Positions 37,301-49,227 of a stretch of 64,000 nt of DNA are shown here, piece by piece. The DNA is taken from positions 1,302,001 to 1,366,000 of the forward strand of contig JAYXKI010000002.1 in assembly GCA_037892935.1 (NCBI GenBank), read 5' to 3'. Numbering within the stretch: position 1 is the stretch's first letter; each line of letters opens with the position of its first letter. Under the pieces are notes generated by a model. That model was not told the DNA's origin, searched no databases, and was given only the letters and a program-made list of their open reading frames with translations. The position numbers and the translations under genes are program-made. The stretch is from Phlebopus portentosus. Lineage: Eukaryota; Basidiomycota; Agaricomycetes; Boletales; Boletinellaceae.

Positions 37301-37999
37301 CTTCCGCCTCCCAAGCGACTCCTTCACTACTTCGTGGAATCGGGGGTAGATATGTACTTTGCGTAGTTGAAGCTCCTTCATAATGGCTTTGAGTGGATAA
37401 AGACCACTAGTGAACTGTTCTGGGTTATCAGAGAAGGCTTTGATAAACCCTTCCAGGTTCTTTTCGCGAAATAAGCGCATTATGAACGCTTCAACAGATA
37501 GAGCAGTGACTCTTCGGCGGTTTCAGTTGACAGCTCTGACAAGAAGTGATACGATTTATGTACTTCTCAGCGTGTAAGACCACCAGGCCGGTAATGAGCT
37601 CAACTGGGATGTCGGATTGTAGCATATCGACGACGAGTATACGCGAGGTGACTGAAATTAGGCCACCCTGCTTGTAAAGCGCCTGTCTTGATTACGGGTG
37701 AGATACGAGTACTGAAGTCAGAAATAATTAACTGCTCGCCTGTCCTTTCTTGACATCTCAAACCCGACAACCCTAAGACCCGGTTTCCTACACCCCATTA
37801 TACCTAGCTCTTCTCCTATGGCATCCTCCTCGTCACCTGCATTTACGAGGATGACCAGGTTCCCGGGATCATCGTAAATTTTGAGAAGAGTGCAGACGAT
37901 TTTGCGCAAGCCAAGCCCTCGAGCAATGATGAGCAAATCTGACGAGGCCGGGTCATGGATGTTCTCCAGAATATGGCGCTGGAACGACAGGAGAGACAT
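34353..37999 (-). CDS. RAD1: XPF/Rad1 structure-specific DNA repair endonuclease
   Basis: Catalytic partner of ERCC1/Rad10, cutting 5' of bulky lesions in nucleotide excision repair and at crosslinks. About nine exons. The inactive helicase-like N-terminus begins MSLLSFQRHILENIHDPASS and SDLLIIARGLGLRKIVCTLL; then GGLISVTSRILVVDMLQSD, ITGLVVLHAEKVTALSVEAF and FIMRLFREKN. The nuclease domain carries VVVDMREFRSTLPSLLH, TVGDYILTPDICVERKSIPD (the GD-ERKxxxD motif) and QPILLIEFEE. A tandem helix-hairpin-helix end has ELLRSLPGITAKNVKYVMSK and LSLPAVQEILGNEPGKACWD. Catalytic residues are intact. ATG 37997-37999, TGA 34353-34355. Length of about 1,050 residues fits the family. Confidence 0.95.
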
Positions 38000-38227
38000 G
38001 ATGCCCTAGATATCATTCAAGTCCGCAATCTTGAGTCAGAGAGGCCACGGGAAATGGTGCCGTGGCTCGAAACCAGTAATCCGCCCGTCAAGATTCATAC
38101 GCTTGTATTGCGTTCGTGGAGGTTACGCGAGAAGCGCGTCTGATGGTCTGACCAGTGTCTTTCTATGTCGCGGATCCGTTAGTCTTCAGAGTACTCAATT
38201 TCAAACTCCGATTATTCGAAAAACATA

Positions 38228-39178
38228 TCAGACTAATTTAATTTTTGAAGGCATGAATTTTAGTACAAAGCTCGATGGCAAAATGAACATGAGACACCAT
38301 ATCAGCCAAGACAGAAGTTCATGGGGCCAATAAGGAATAACATGCGTAGAGTTACGACCCAGTGCTCGTATAATAGAATCAGACAAAACCTCTGGTGACG
38401 GACACAGGAGTAAATTTGCCCTGTACGGGTTTTGGTATCAAAGTACTCCATGAAAGTGACTTTCGTCTCGCCATGTCCATGCGATTGGAGCTGCTCGGAG
38501 AGACCTGCTGAGAAGGACTATATCGAAATGAACATTAGGCGATCTAGCATTGAAAATAGTTGTGGAAGATTACCTTGAAGTATCCAGAGACCTCTGACAA
38601 GGAAGGAGATAACGTATTTGCGATAATTACCAATGCAGATGGAGCATGATTGACGAGATGAGGCAGAGCCGCCTTGTGTAAGTCCGCGACAGTCTGAATT
38701 GAAGGCGCTTCCTTTGTCGACAGTTCATAACCGGTCTTTGAATCCGCCCTAATACAATTGACGAAGAGGGAAATATTTTGTAATCTCGCGGGGAATGTTT
38801 GTATTGCGTTGTCACCGTCAACTGCTTGTGCCGTAGTAAACGCGATGTTTCTCTTCGGGTATGCCGATCGAAGGTGTTCATGCAAGTTGCTCTGCTGAAC
38901 GGGATCCATTGCCATTAAGATGAGATCGAAACCGCAAGAAAGGAGCCTTCCGCATAGACTGAAGCAGATACAGACGGATCGGTGAATACTGCACAAATCA
39001 TCTTGAGGCATTATAGTAATCCCACTCACCCCGAACAAAGTTCCTCTGAGTCCTGGTCATAAAGTACAATCGAGCATGATTCGTCATCATGGAGGTATTT
39101 CCGGATCGACGAGGAGTGAGAAAGGTTCCAGAGCATAGCCTTTATTGCAGCTCGAAATGCTTGGATGCGGTAAACGTG
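38228..39178 (-). pseudogene. decayed short-chain dehydrogenase (3-ketoacyl-CoA reductase-like)
   Basis: The reading frame HVYRIQAFRAAIKAMLWNLS, HSSSIRKYLHDDESCSIVLY aligns by eye with the mushroom SDR family that reads ...KYLHDG-SWALVTGATDGIG. Here the cofactor loop is replaced by YDQDSEELCSG. After an intron (acceptor near 38971) come LCGRLLSCGFDLILMAMDP and ALVIIANTLSPSLSEVSGYF; the catalytic Ser and YxxxK are lost. The family-like C-terminus LLLCPSPEVLSDSIIRALG, THVIPYWPHELLSWLI is in a different frame from the preceding FMEYFDTKTRTG, needing one extra base near 38417. No clear start codon was found; the nearest in-frame ATG is at 39136. It is either a pseudogene or a catalytically dead relative. 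Confidence 0.6.
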
Positions 39179-39365
39179 GCATCATGATTGAAAGAGAAGG
39201 AAGCGCACGCGCTGATCGTGAGATTTCCAGACTCGAAATGATCGGCAGTACTATATTTGGCAAGTCGTAAACACGACCAATCAAACCGAACGCGCGTCCA
39301 TGACGCGTCTCTGTAACCTTCACCTCCTACTACTCATTCATCTTCGTATCGGTTTAACAATTTGG

Positions 39366-40594
39366 AATGGTTGCAACAACGACAGAACAGGTTAGTTATT
39401 ACGCACATAATTCTCAATCTTCGTCTGAGATTCTTTCCTGAAGCTTTTAGAACTCCAAGGGACTACCGTAGGTAAATACAGTCAGGTCCTGCATACCGAT
39501 CCCCGACTCATGTGGACGTAGTCATTCATCCCCTTGTTCTCTTGTCTGTGACCGACCATCATGCACGATCTGTTGCTAGAAGTTCGACAAAGCGAGTCGT
39601 TGGTGTTCTGTTAGGTCAAGACAACGGCAAAGTTGTGAACGTGGCGAACTCTTTCGCTGTACCATTCGAGGAAGACGAGAAGGATAGCAAGACCTGGTTT
39701 TTGGATCACAACTACATTGAAACGGTTTGGGAGATGTTCAATAAGGTGAATGGTGAGTAGTGCCAGCTACTTCTTTCCGATACCTTGTGTTTAACTTGGC
39801 GAACAGCTCGAGAACGAATGATTGGGTGGTACCAAACCGGGCCGAAGTTACGAGCATCGGATTTAGAAATCAACGATTTATTCAAACGATTCATCCCTCG
39901 TCCAGTGATGGTCATAGTAGATGTTCGACCGCAAACTGTTGGGATACCTACCGATGCTTACTTCGCCGTGGAGGAAATCAAAGACGTATGTCCTTAACAC
40001 TTGGTACGCATACTTGAAGGCTCACTTTCTGTCTTTTAGGATGGAACTGAAACTCGAAAGACCTTCTTTCATGTCCCGTCAGCGATTGAAGCGGAGGAAG
40101 CAGAGGAAATCGGTGTGGAGCATTTGCTTCGAGATATCAAAGACTCCACGACCACCACACTTGCAACGCGCGTCAGCGAACAGTTAGCTTCACTTAGAGG
40201 CTTACAATCCAGACTGTCAGAAGTGCAGAGCTACTTTGTGGACGTTGCCTCAGGGACATTACCTATAAACCATCAAATAGTTTACCACCTGCAGGACGTA
40301 TTCAATCTTCTCCCTGACCTGAACGACCCGGTAATCACGCAAAGCTTCACGGCGAACACTAACGATCAACTTCTCGTGGTGTACCTCAGCAGTTTAGTAC
40401 GCGCTGTCATCGCCCTGCATGCACTCGTGGATAATAAGGAGGCGAACGGAAGAGCAGAGCTGCAGGAAGTGAAGGGAGATGAAAAGCCCAAGACGGACAA
40501 GGACGAGACAAAGAAAACCGAGGCGGATGGCGAAGCAAAGTCAGAGAAAGAGGAGTCAAGTAAGGAGTCCAAAGAATCCGAAAGGCCGACGTAG
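39366..40594 (+). CDS. RPN8: 26S proteasome lid subunit Rpn8 (PSMD7)
   Basis: MPN-domain subunit that pairs with the deubiquitinase Rpn11 in the lid. Four exons; the first encodes only MVATTTEQ and the precise start of exon 2 is uncertain. Then [105 protein letters not shown] and [14 protein letters not shown]. The JAMM zinc motif (HxH...SxxD) is absent, as expected of Rpn8 and unlike Rpn11. The C-terminal helices ([20 protein letters not shown]) are followed by a charged lysine/glutamate tail. TAG 40592-40594. Confidence 0.94.
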
Positions 40595-41113
40595 TCGCTA
40601 TTTCGGAATGTAGCTTTTTTATTGTCTATACACTCCCGATTTTCGAGTTCATGAGGGTACCCTGCCAGTCGAGATTGGAGATTTTAGATTTAGTCTTTAA
40701 CGATGATCGGCAGGAAGGGAAGCTGAAGAAGCTGATATATCTATGGGGCAAAAGGAAAGTAGTCCGCACTTGATATGAGACTCTGGCTGCTCTGGATAAT
40801 AACTCGAACTCAATTACAGTACTAGTAAGATTCGACCTCATCTTCAGAAAGGCTGTGCTAACACACTCTCACGATTGGCTCATGTAAGAATGTTGGCCGT
40901 CGATTCTGCACGTGCGCTTTTCCGCCTTGACTTCATACTATCACTCGCGCCTCGTGGTTCGACGCCAGTTTCAACAAAACCTAACTAGTTTCTTCATCAG
41001 TATGTACGTCACACAACAACAGGGTGTTGCAAAAAGCCGTAGCTACGGTGGACGGCAGATGTACCTATTACTGACGGCGCCTACTCTTCCCTCAGCAAAA
41101 CAGTACCGCAAAA
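40595..41113. other. intergenic region upstream of the zinc-knuckle gene
   Basis: Between two genes on the + strand. No coding frame was supported on either strand. It should contain the RPN8 3' UTR and the promoter of the next gene. Confidence 0.5.
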
Positions 41114-42373
41114 ATGTCGCGCGTCCAAGGGTGCTTCAACTGTGGAATGTGTGCGTGTCTTTTGTGTTATTGGATTGTTTGAACTCTTTTTGTATCCATC
41201 TGTATTCATGTTCCCCCTCGCTCGAATACACTGGATTCTATTTACCTGCCGTTTTTTCTGGCGTGAAGTGTTGCTGACGCCCATTGTTTTGATACCTAAT
41301 CTTATGTCCTGTATGGCGGCGTCGACATTTTGGGGAACAATGCTACGAATAATGATGGTTTTTCGCTCATATCGTTGCTCATGACAAATAAAATCGATCT
41401 TCGTCAAACAAATGTCTGCTCTACAATAAATTGAACACCACCAGCCGGCCATCGGGCGAAAGATTGTACAGCAGAACAAAAATGGTACAGCTCTTTAAGC
41501 ACCTCGTTGGGACCCGTAAGCTGATTATATCTTCTGCCGTTATCGAAAACAATCTCGGGTTACAGTTATAATTGTCAGCAGCGTTTTCTTCTGATGTCCT
41601 TAAATATCTCATTAACATGTAGAATTATAGGCGGCGAGAGTGGACACGTTTCGCGTGATTGTCAGGGCCCACCAAAATCGAAAGAATGCTACAATTGCGG
41701 GAAGACTGACCACCTAGTTAGATTCTTCTCTACTTCTGCTCCGTTAAGTTCACATAAAAATCACTTCCAGGCAAAATTCTGCACGGACGCTCCAGCAGAG
41801 CGCAGCAACTACAGCTCCTTCAACAATAACCGTGAGAGTGGACCGAGCTCTGGACAAGAATGCTATCGCTGCTCAAAAGTCGGTCATATCGCTCGCAACT
41901 GCCCAGAGGCTGTCAGCGCTGGCTCAGGAGCAGGCGGTTGGAATGACCGCGGATACAATGATAATTACAGTGGGAAGTCATGGTAAGCTAATATCTAAGT
42001 GCCACTTTCCGAAGACCTTTATGATTGATTTTCTCGGTGATAGCTTTAAGTGCGGAGGATTTGGACACCTTTCGCGCGATTGCCGAAAGGGCGCAAAGTG
42101 CTACAATTGCTCTGGCTTTGTAAGTGTCGATTCGTGCATTTCCAGAATGATAAACTGATTACATTGTTTGGATCACATAGGGCCACATAAGTCGCGACTG
42201 CACGAAACCTCAGTCTCGATCCTGCTACTCGTGCGGGTCTGAAGGGTGAGCGCTTATTTATATTTCAAGTATGCAATATCATGTTTGACTTAATCTTCCA
42301 CGGTAGGCATCTATCCAGGGATTGCCCCGGACAAGCTCCGGAAGCTGAACCTGTCGCTGCTGAAGCGGCTTGA
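41114..42373 (+). CDS. GIS2: CCHC zinc-knuckle nucleic acid binding protein (GIS2/CNBP)
   Basis: Small RNA/ssDNA-binding protein related to yeast Gis2 and animal CNBP, associated with translation and stress granules. Six CX2CX4HX4C knuckles are recovered after splicing: CFNCGESGHVSRDC, CYNCGKTDHLAKFC, CYRCSKVGHIARNC, CFKCGGFGHLSRDC, CYNCSGFGHISRDC and CYSCGSEGHLSRDC. A Gly/Ser/Asn-rich linker sits after the third. Five introns, four of which fall within a knuckle; the first knuckle is split by an intron of about 490 nt (near 41144-41632), far longer than others in the window and with a weak GTGGAA donor. The ends are MSRVQG and PEAEPVAAEAA. TGA 42371-42373. Confidence 0.9.
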
Positions 42374-42768
42374 GATATATATTTAGTATGGCGAGATACT
42401 TGCTTTGCTCCTTTGCTCTTGATCTTTCTTGCTTGTTCGTACGCTCGTACGTACTCGTGTCGATCTACCAGTGCCTGTGTGTGACGATACATATCGATGA
42501 ACCAAAAAAAGTTGCTATTCGAGATAAAGAAATGTATATAAGTACGCTTATGTCTGATTGTGCCCATCTCTTGTCTCGTCCCATTGGGATACTCTTTGCG
42601 AGACAAAATATGATTCGATTTGAGAAATATATGAGTATTGCACTTCAAAGAGCATGACATATGGGTAACAGCGATCTGAACAAGGGCTCGATATAAATTA
42701 GAAGGTATGTATGGATACCGTCCATGCTTTTTATGAAAAAATAAGGAGACGCCGGTGGCGAGCGACAT
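42374..42768. other. convergent 3' interval, GIS2 / PMT2
   Basis: No coding frame supported; 3' UTRs of both flanking genes. Confidence 0.5.
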
Positions 42769-45700
42769 CTAGAGATACACGTGGTCGTAGATATTCCACG
42801 TCTAGGTAAAGAAATCAGCCAAAATTTTTGTATGATTTTGACCCGAGAGATATCTCAGGTACTTACTTTACGCCAGAGCAGACCCTTATGGTCCTTGATC
42901 GGACCGTCGATACCGAACGCAAGACTTCGGAACCACCACCAACATCCAATGATGGCGATAGCTGCAACACCAAAGGCGACCCACTTGTGACTCTCGGCAA
43001 GCCGACGATTTGTGAAGAAAAAATGATCGAGCAGGTGCGCGAACATGAGTACGGAGAAGTATAGAGTCGGAAGCTGCGAGAAAACATAAGTCCTGTATCA
43101 GATGAATGTGATCGGAGGAGGTAAAGACGTACGTAGTGATGGATGTAAGTCACACGTCCCATGATAAGGAAAGGAACGAAGTGAAGTATCCAGCCAACCA
43201 TTGCAATCTTCCAGACGTATAAGAAGTGCTCCCATTCATCTGTAGCTCAACAAATCAGACAAGAAGCCGCAGCAGTTTATAAAAGTTCCTTACCTGGTTC
43301 GAAATCTTTGTATTTACGTTGACGTCTCATTAAATAGATGCCCAAGGCAATGACTGAGATGATCAAGCTTGTCGACCCTGCCCACCAAATTATGGGAGTG
43401 CCAAGTAGGTAGTACTTCGCCTGTTGGTCACCCCATCCACACATGCGCAGTCCAACATACAGGAACGGCCAGTCCAATGGTTTGGATGCTAGGATATCTT
43501 CCTTGTCCGGATCAGGAATGAGAGCGTTGTTCGAGGTCATCATAGCAACGTTCAGGTGCCAGAAATCTCGCAGGAACGGCGACTTGTAGAACTTGGTGTC
43601 ACCGGGAGGCACTAGAAGAGAATCTATCAGCATAAAGAAAGCGTATAAGGAGTTCATACTTACATCGGTCATTCCAGTGACTCTCTACGTTCCACCAGGT
43701 ATGAACATCGTTCGGGTCGTTCTCCTTGATGCAAGACACTTCAACCTGCTTGAAGCCCCATTCCGGAAGGATTGCATTTGCTGCACGGAGATAACATCCA
43801 AGCCTCTCGTGACGGAAACGCATGCGAGTCGTCAATGAATGGATACGATCGACGTGTTCTTTACTTCCTCGCTTCAAGTCATCAACGACCTCAACGCGCC
43901 AGTAGTCATGGTAGTCACCAACAGTCGCGTTTCCGTAGCACGATACTTCATTGTTCAGTTTCGTAATGGGTGCCGGAACATTATGTGAGTGAAGGTTGCG
44001 AGTTGTCGGGCCATGCTGGAGGCGGATGACGTCTCCGTCAGTGAGGAATCGTATTGGCCCGTGTATATCGAGAGGTAGCTCATCCCACCTGGGATGAATG
44101 ATCCATTCGTTATTATTGTCCTTATAATGATAGCAGGTCACTTGTTGCTGATTTGATCCAACCGGGTAAGTCTGGACATGAGAGTGGAGAAGACCACCCC
44201 CGTATCCCACGTTCTTCAGAGTGATTTTCGACCCGAAAGCAATGTCTAAAGGCCATGTGAATACGTGGTGCGTCGGTTCAATGGTTGTAGAATTCAAGAC
44301 GTACCAAGTGGGTTCTTTCCGAAGTCGTTGCCTTTGAGATTCGCCTGGAACAAAGAGCTCATTTGCGCATCACCTGGACCAGAATGATTCAAGACCATGA
44401 AATGAATCTTGAACGTCATCATATAGACTAAGATCGGAAGAACGATTAGACATGCGATTCGAGCTAACCAGTGGTTTGCTTGATCGCGCTACAGCGGACA
44501 GTCAGATAGGAAAAATTTGAAACGCAATACAAAATTCACCCATGATAAACGAAGATCCCCGAACTTGTTCCAAAGGTCTTCTATTGTATAGGCACCGACA
44601 AGGCAAGTGACGAAAAGGCCGACCCATTTCACGCTACGGTATCCTCAGCATTTAGTCCAAGGCACGGAAAAGTCAGTCGCACCTAGTTACACATCCTATA
44701 GATAGACCCGTCATCATGAGCCAGAGCCACCACTCGGGTGAGAATGATCTATGGCTTTATTTAGCAAAGTTCGTAGTACTTGCAGCACTTCGCCTACCGG
44801 TATTGTTGATTATTAAACTTGGCCATACAAAAAACAGTAGTGAACGTGAAGAAAAGTAGCATTGCGTCTAGCAAGATAAAACGAGAAATACACTGCCACG
44901 CGACATCTAAAAGGCATGGTTAATCAATTCGCAGAATTCCTGATTCGAAGCTGGAGGCTTACCGCAGAGTGCCATAATAGCAACTAAATGACAAGCACGC
45001 CTACTCATTCCCAGCTCTACCGCAGTGTACCAGCCCAGTGGCACCAATGCGACACCAAAGATTGCTAGCATCACGCGCATCGCAACATAAGGCACATTTT
45101 CCGGATATTCTGACCCACTCTTGAAGTCGAAGTGTCCGTCGTAACCAGAAAGCAAACCGACAAGGCCAACTAACATCTTTCCGAGTGGCGGGTGCACGTC
45201 GAAATAGAATTCGCGCTTCAGGTAATGGGAGCCGAACTTGCCAAAGTGTGCTTCATCCCAAACAACAATGTTCGACTTCCCGATCTTGTAAAAGCGCGTC
45301 CAACAAGACAGAAGCGTGTAGATGGCCGGAGGGATGTGTTCTGAGTTCTGTTGAATGAATTCTGTCTAATGAACAGGTGGCGACCATCAGCATCACTGAA
45401 CAGGATTTGCCAGCTCATAGGTTCATACTCACTAAACTTGTCGGAGGCGGTGGTGGTGGCCTTTGAGGTCTGCCACCAAGCGTTGGGCCCTTCATCGACC
45501 TCATCTTGCTGTATACATCTTTCCCCTCATCGCTGTAAATGTATTCGTGTTTGACGTCCTCTTGGCCATTACCACTAGCGCCACCTCCCTTCACTCTCCT
45601 ACGCGCGGATTCTTCGGTCATATAGTGCAGTGGCAGCTCCTCCTCTTGCTGCGAAGGCCAGTGCGATGATTTCAAGCTGCTGTCTGGATAGTTGACTTCT

Positions 45701-45780
45701 TCGTACTCTGATGAAATGCGAGTTGGACTAGCGGGGGGAGAATAGCCGAGGTTTAGAGCAACTTGCGAAGGACGCTGCAT
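42769..45780 (-). CDS. PMT2: protein O-mannosyltransferase, PMT2 family
   Basis: ER membrane enzyme moving mannose from dolichol-phosphate-mannose to Ser/Thr of secretory proteins, needed for the cell wall. Multi-exon. A cytosolic Pro-rich N-terminus (MQRPSQVALNLGYSPPASPT) precedes VWDEAHFGKFGSHYLKREFY, with the catalytic DE pair, then FDVHPPLGKMLVGLVGLLSG. Central MIR repeats include GGLLHSHVQTYPVGSNQQQV and HPRWDELPLDIHGPIRFLTD. C-terminal helices include NPIIWWAGS-type (GTPIIWWAGSTSLIISVIAL) and GRVTYIHHYLPTLYFSVLMF. Wording such as REFYFDVHPPLGKML and FKSGSEYPENVPY points to the PMT2 rather than PMT1 or PMT4 subfamily. The final exon is TWNIYDHVYL, TAG 42769-42771. Confidence 0.9.
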
Positions 45781-46171
45781 ACGATCAAGTAACCGTGAAG
45801 CAGCTGCCGCTGTGTTGGTTAGAATTCAAAATTCTGCACGCCGCAGAACTTGGTATTTCTCCGTTGTTCAGTAGCGGCTGCAGGATTTTGAGCGAGCCCT
45901 CACGTGAATGGACGCCGGTGAGAGTGTGCTGCGCAGCAGGCTGAATGTTCGAGAGCGAGTAGTAAATGATGGGTGGGCCCGCCCAGGCGAGGACTGACGT
46001 GTCGATCACAGCACAGCACAGGAAGCGGACGCAAATTGTAAGTAACAGTGCAAAGCAACGCTCGAGTGCTCGTCTACACACACACATGAAATAAAATTGC
46101 ATGGGAAACGCTATATATACGACACGAAAGCAAGACCAGCATGGAATCAATACACTAGTAAATTCTACAGA
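45781..46171. other. interval upstream of PMT2
   Basis: Fibrillarin (upstream) and PMT2 are both on the - strand, so this holds the fibrillarin 3' UTR and PMT2 promoter. The 121-codon frame at 45785-46150 shows no coding character. Confidence 0.5.
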
Positions 46172-47460
46172 CTACGAGTGCCGATTGTAAACACCTGAAA
46201 TCGCAGTCAATAAGAAAAACCTCCTTGATTTGTGAGAAGACAACTCACCAATAACCATTGCATGATCACGTTCGTAAGGCTGTTGGCAAGAAATGAGTAA
46301 AACTACTGTACATCAAAGCTTTTAGTGTCCGTACCTCAAGAGTAAGCTGTTCAATGGGTTTTATTTTTTCAGCAGCAAGTTTGTTTCGTTCGCTCTCAAA
46401 AACGACAGCTGCCGGTGCGGTTGAGTCTATGCAGTTCGCTTTTATCGAAATGACCACATGGCCTTGATTTTTAAGGAATTGGTGGGCGTTGAGAGCAACG
46501 ATACGGGCTTGGTCGGGCTGAGCAACGTCCGCAAAGATTACGTCCACCATCGACATGAGCATTCGGTATTTTGACGGATACCGAGCATCCTCGATGATTG
46601 CTGAGAAAAAGTTATGAGTTTCCTCTCGGTACGAAGAGAGAGAAGTAGCAACGTACGAATAACGTTGGTTCGTTTCTTTGCCATTCCGATGAGATCCCGT
46701 CCTGAACGGTTTGAAAATTCCACAGCATACACAACTCCCTCCTAGAGAACAACATGAAACAGAGAAGGGGTTTTCGAAACAGCAGGACTTACTTGGCCGA
46801 CAACATCTGCGACATGGCTCACACTCGTCCCACTAGCGGCACCAAGGTAAAGCACCTTCTTTCCAGGTGCGATATAGATATCCTCGACACCTCCGAGAAT
46901 ACCAGCAGCAAGCTTGCTACGGAAAGGATTCCAGACACGGTACTCGACCTTCCCACCATCCTCACCGTTGTCGATAGTAATGCGCTTTTCACCGTATACA
47001 GATTCTCCCGGAACAAGATTCTTAGTCACCAACATATGCTCCTTTCCTTTAGCAATGAAGACGCCTTCATGCTTATGCGGCTCGATGATAACTTTGGCGC
47101 CACCCCTCGCACCTCCTCGACCACCTCTGGCTCCTCCTCTACCGCCGCGAGCCGGTTTACCTCGACCTCCCGGTCCAGGCGGTCCTTGAGAATAAGAAAT
47201 GAGTATATTAAAGGTATGCTTTAGGCATATTGGTCCACTAACCCCCTCGTCCTCCGCCTCTGCCTCCACCACGTCCACCTCGGTCTATGCCGCCTCCGCG
47301 TCCACCACGTCCCACTCCTCGTGGTGCACCACGTCCGCCAAATCCTCCTCGCGCCGCACCTCGTCCGCCAAATCCTCCTCGACCTCCGGAAGCACCTTGG
47401 AGAATGAACGAATAAGTAAACGTGCCCAAAACAGGATTTCGTTCTCTTACCAAATGCCAT
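46172..47460 (-). CDS. NOP1: fibrillarin (Nop1), box C/D snoRNP methyltransferase
   Basis: Nucleolar 2'-O-methyltransferase guided by box C/D snoRNAs on pre-rRNA; it also methylates a histone H2A glutamine. About seven exons. A tiny first exon (MAFG) leads into an RGG-rich domain split by introns ([45 protein letters not shown]). The methyltransferase domain has [55 protein letters not shown] and [18 protein letters not shown] (SAM site), then [34 protein letters not shown] and [11 protein letters not shown]. The last two exons give [20 protein letters not shown] 47458-47460, TAG 46172-46174. Confidence 0.95.
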
Positions 47461-47725
47461 AGCTTAAACTTGCTTGTCTTGCAGTAACTTTTAGGAGGAT
47501 TTATGAAGTGGAAGACAAATGCAACTCGATTGAACTTTTTTTTTGTCCGACTTAGACGATCTTCTCACGCTTAAACAAGTAAAACATGATCGACGCCAAG
47601 TCTGGACGTTGGATTAGTTACAAAACAAACATTATACAGGACAGATAAGTTCATAAAATACGTAGAATCAAGAAGTACAAGGCTATGCAGCACTGAGCGA
47701 TAATAGACAAATAATATCGTTTGAT

Positions 47726-48832
47726 CTACTTCGCCTTTCTCCCTTTTCCGGCCTTCACAGTGGCCTTCTTCCCCTTGTCATTCACCTCAACTTCACTACC
47801 ATTTTGCTTGTTGCCAATCAGTCTCTGCTGAAGCTTCTCAAATTCTTCATCGTCGATGTTTGGAGGCGCAGCTTTTGATTTCTTCCCCGATGATGGATCA
47901 TCCTCATCGTTATCCCGCTTCTTGCCTCTTTTCCCCTTCGCCCTCGATTCAGGCTCTGTATACTTCGCCGCGAGGTTGTCGAAGAACCCGTCCATATTTT
48001 TCTTTTTCTTCAGAATAAGAGCCTGTAAGACAGCCGTGTCCTCCTCGTCCGCATCATCAGCTTTCGCCTTGCCCTTTCCGCGAGCCTTTCTTGTCCCCGC
48101 CTTCCCGCTCCCATAAAATTCGTCCCACACGCCAAGCTCTTTAGCCAGCTCCTCTGCCTCGGCTGCCTCTTTCTGGCTTTGCTTCTGTCGGACAAGCCTC
48201 GCCTTTTCGTCCTTGACGCTCTTATCCCAAGCTTTGGAAGCGGGCAGCTCACCCTCTTTGATGAGTTGCGTGATCAGCTTAATGAAGCGTGGCTCGTCAT
48301 CAAATGTTGAATGTGGGATATGATTTATGATCTCGTCGATTGTCCCATCTGCCTCGAGGTAGGCGCGCTTGACATCTTCGACTTCTTCCGGCGAGCCTGC
48401 AATTTAGTCAGGAAAAGGTTCAAGTTTCTCTGACGAGAATGATATCACACCTTGATACTCTTTCTTCAGCTCGTCCAATTTACCCTTCGTCACGGTATCA
48501 AACAGGTCTGCGAAGTACGCATCCCAGCCATCCTCACCGGCCTGGAGCTCAAAACCCTCGTCCGTACGGCCCGTTTTGTCGTATCTAGTGCGTCGCTTCT
48601 CGTCGCTCAGAACGGCATACGCGAATCCGACCTGCTGGAATTTCAATGACGCATCAGCACGCGTTTCTTCCGAAGAGTTGGTGTGCTTGTCTGGGTGGTA
48701 CACGAGCGCGAGTCGACGGTATGCTTTCTTGATAGAATCAGTTGTAGCACTAGAGTCTAGCGAGAGAACGGCATAGAGGTCAACGTCTTCTTGGCCGGAG
48801 AAGAATTGCGAAATAGGGTCGTCCTGGTCCAT
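47726..48832 (-). CDS. J-domain protein, DNAJC9 type
   Basis: In animals DNAJC9 is a histone H3-H4 co-chaperone working with Hsp70. Two exons, intron near 48400-48452. The J domain at residues about 15-85 has DLYAVLSLDSSATTDSIKKA, YRRLALVYHPDKHT (intact HPD) and FAYAVLSDEKRRTRYDKTG. The middle fits DNAJC9: WDAYFADLFDTVTKGKLDEL, EEVEDVKRAYLEADGTIDEI and IINHIPHSTFDDEPRFIKLI. The C-terminus is lysine-rich and likely nuclear (ARGKGKAKADD, KRGKKRDNDEDD, KAGKGRKAK). ATG 48830-48832. A CACGTG lies about 75 bp upstream (48907-48912). Confidence 0.9.
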
Positions 48833-49227
48833 TGGAGATTGTGATGGTAAGAATGAGAGTGTCTTGAAGTGACGCGTCTGGTGATGGTATTCCCATTGAT
48901 GAGATGCACGTGATACGCGTCTTTTGCTTGCCGGATTTTTGTTTTTGAAGTAATTATTTATAAAATTGATACTTTATAGGATACAATGAAAAACGATAGG
49001 TAGCACATTGTCTTTGATGATAATTCGGGTACAAGGAATCACTGGTATAAGCCCGGAACACATAACCCTCCTCCCCCCTCCTAACAATGAATAGACAGAG
49101 CGATTAAGATAAATAAGAGATCGTGATGGCATGATGCTAGAAGACAGAGACCATGATGGAAACGACAACATGAATCGGATACACGCAGAAGTCCGAAAAA
49201 ACGAAAAGAGCACAACGATTTAACCCA
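48833..49227. other. interval between DNAJC9-type and UPF0658 genes
   Basis: Both neighbours are on the - strand. It carries the promoter of the J protein, with CACGTG at 48907-48912, and the UPF0658 3' UTR. No coding frame supported. Confidence 0.5.

Noticed and set aside
38395..38440. 35-nt intron to explain the frame change in the degenerate SDR
   Set aside because: Shorter than any other intron seen here, and it would remove the family-like segment LLLCPSPE.
45785..46150. 121-codon open frame between PMT2 and fibrillarin
   Set aside because: No motif, no plausible domain, and cysteine/tryptophan-heavy random composition.
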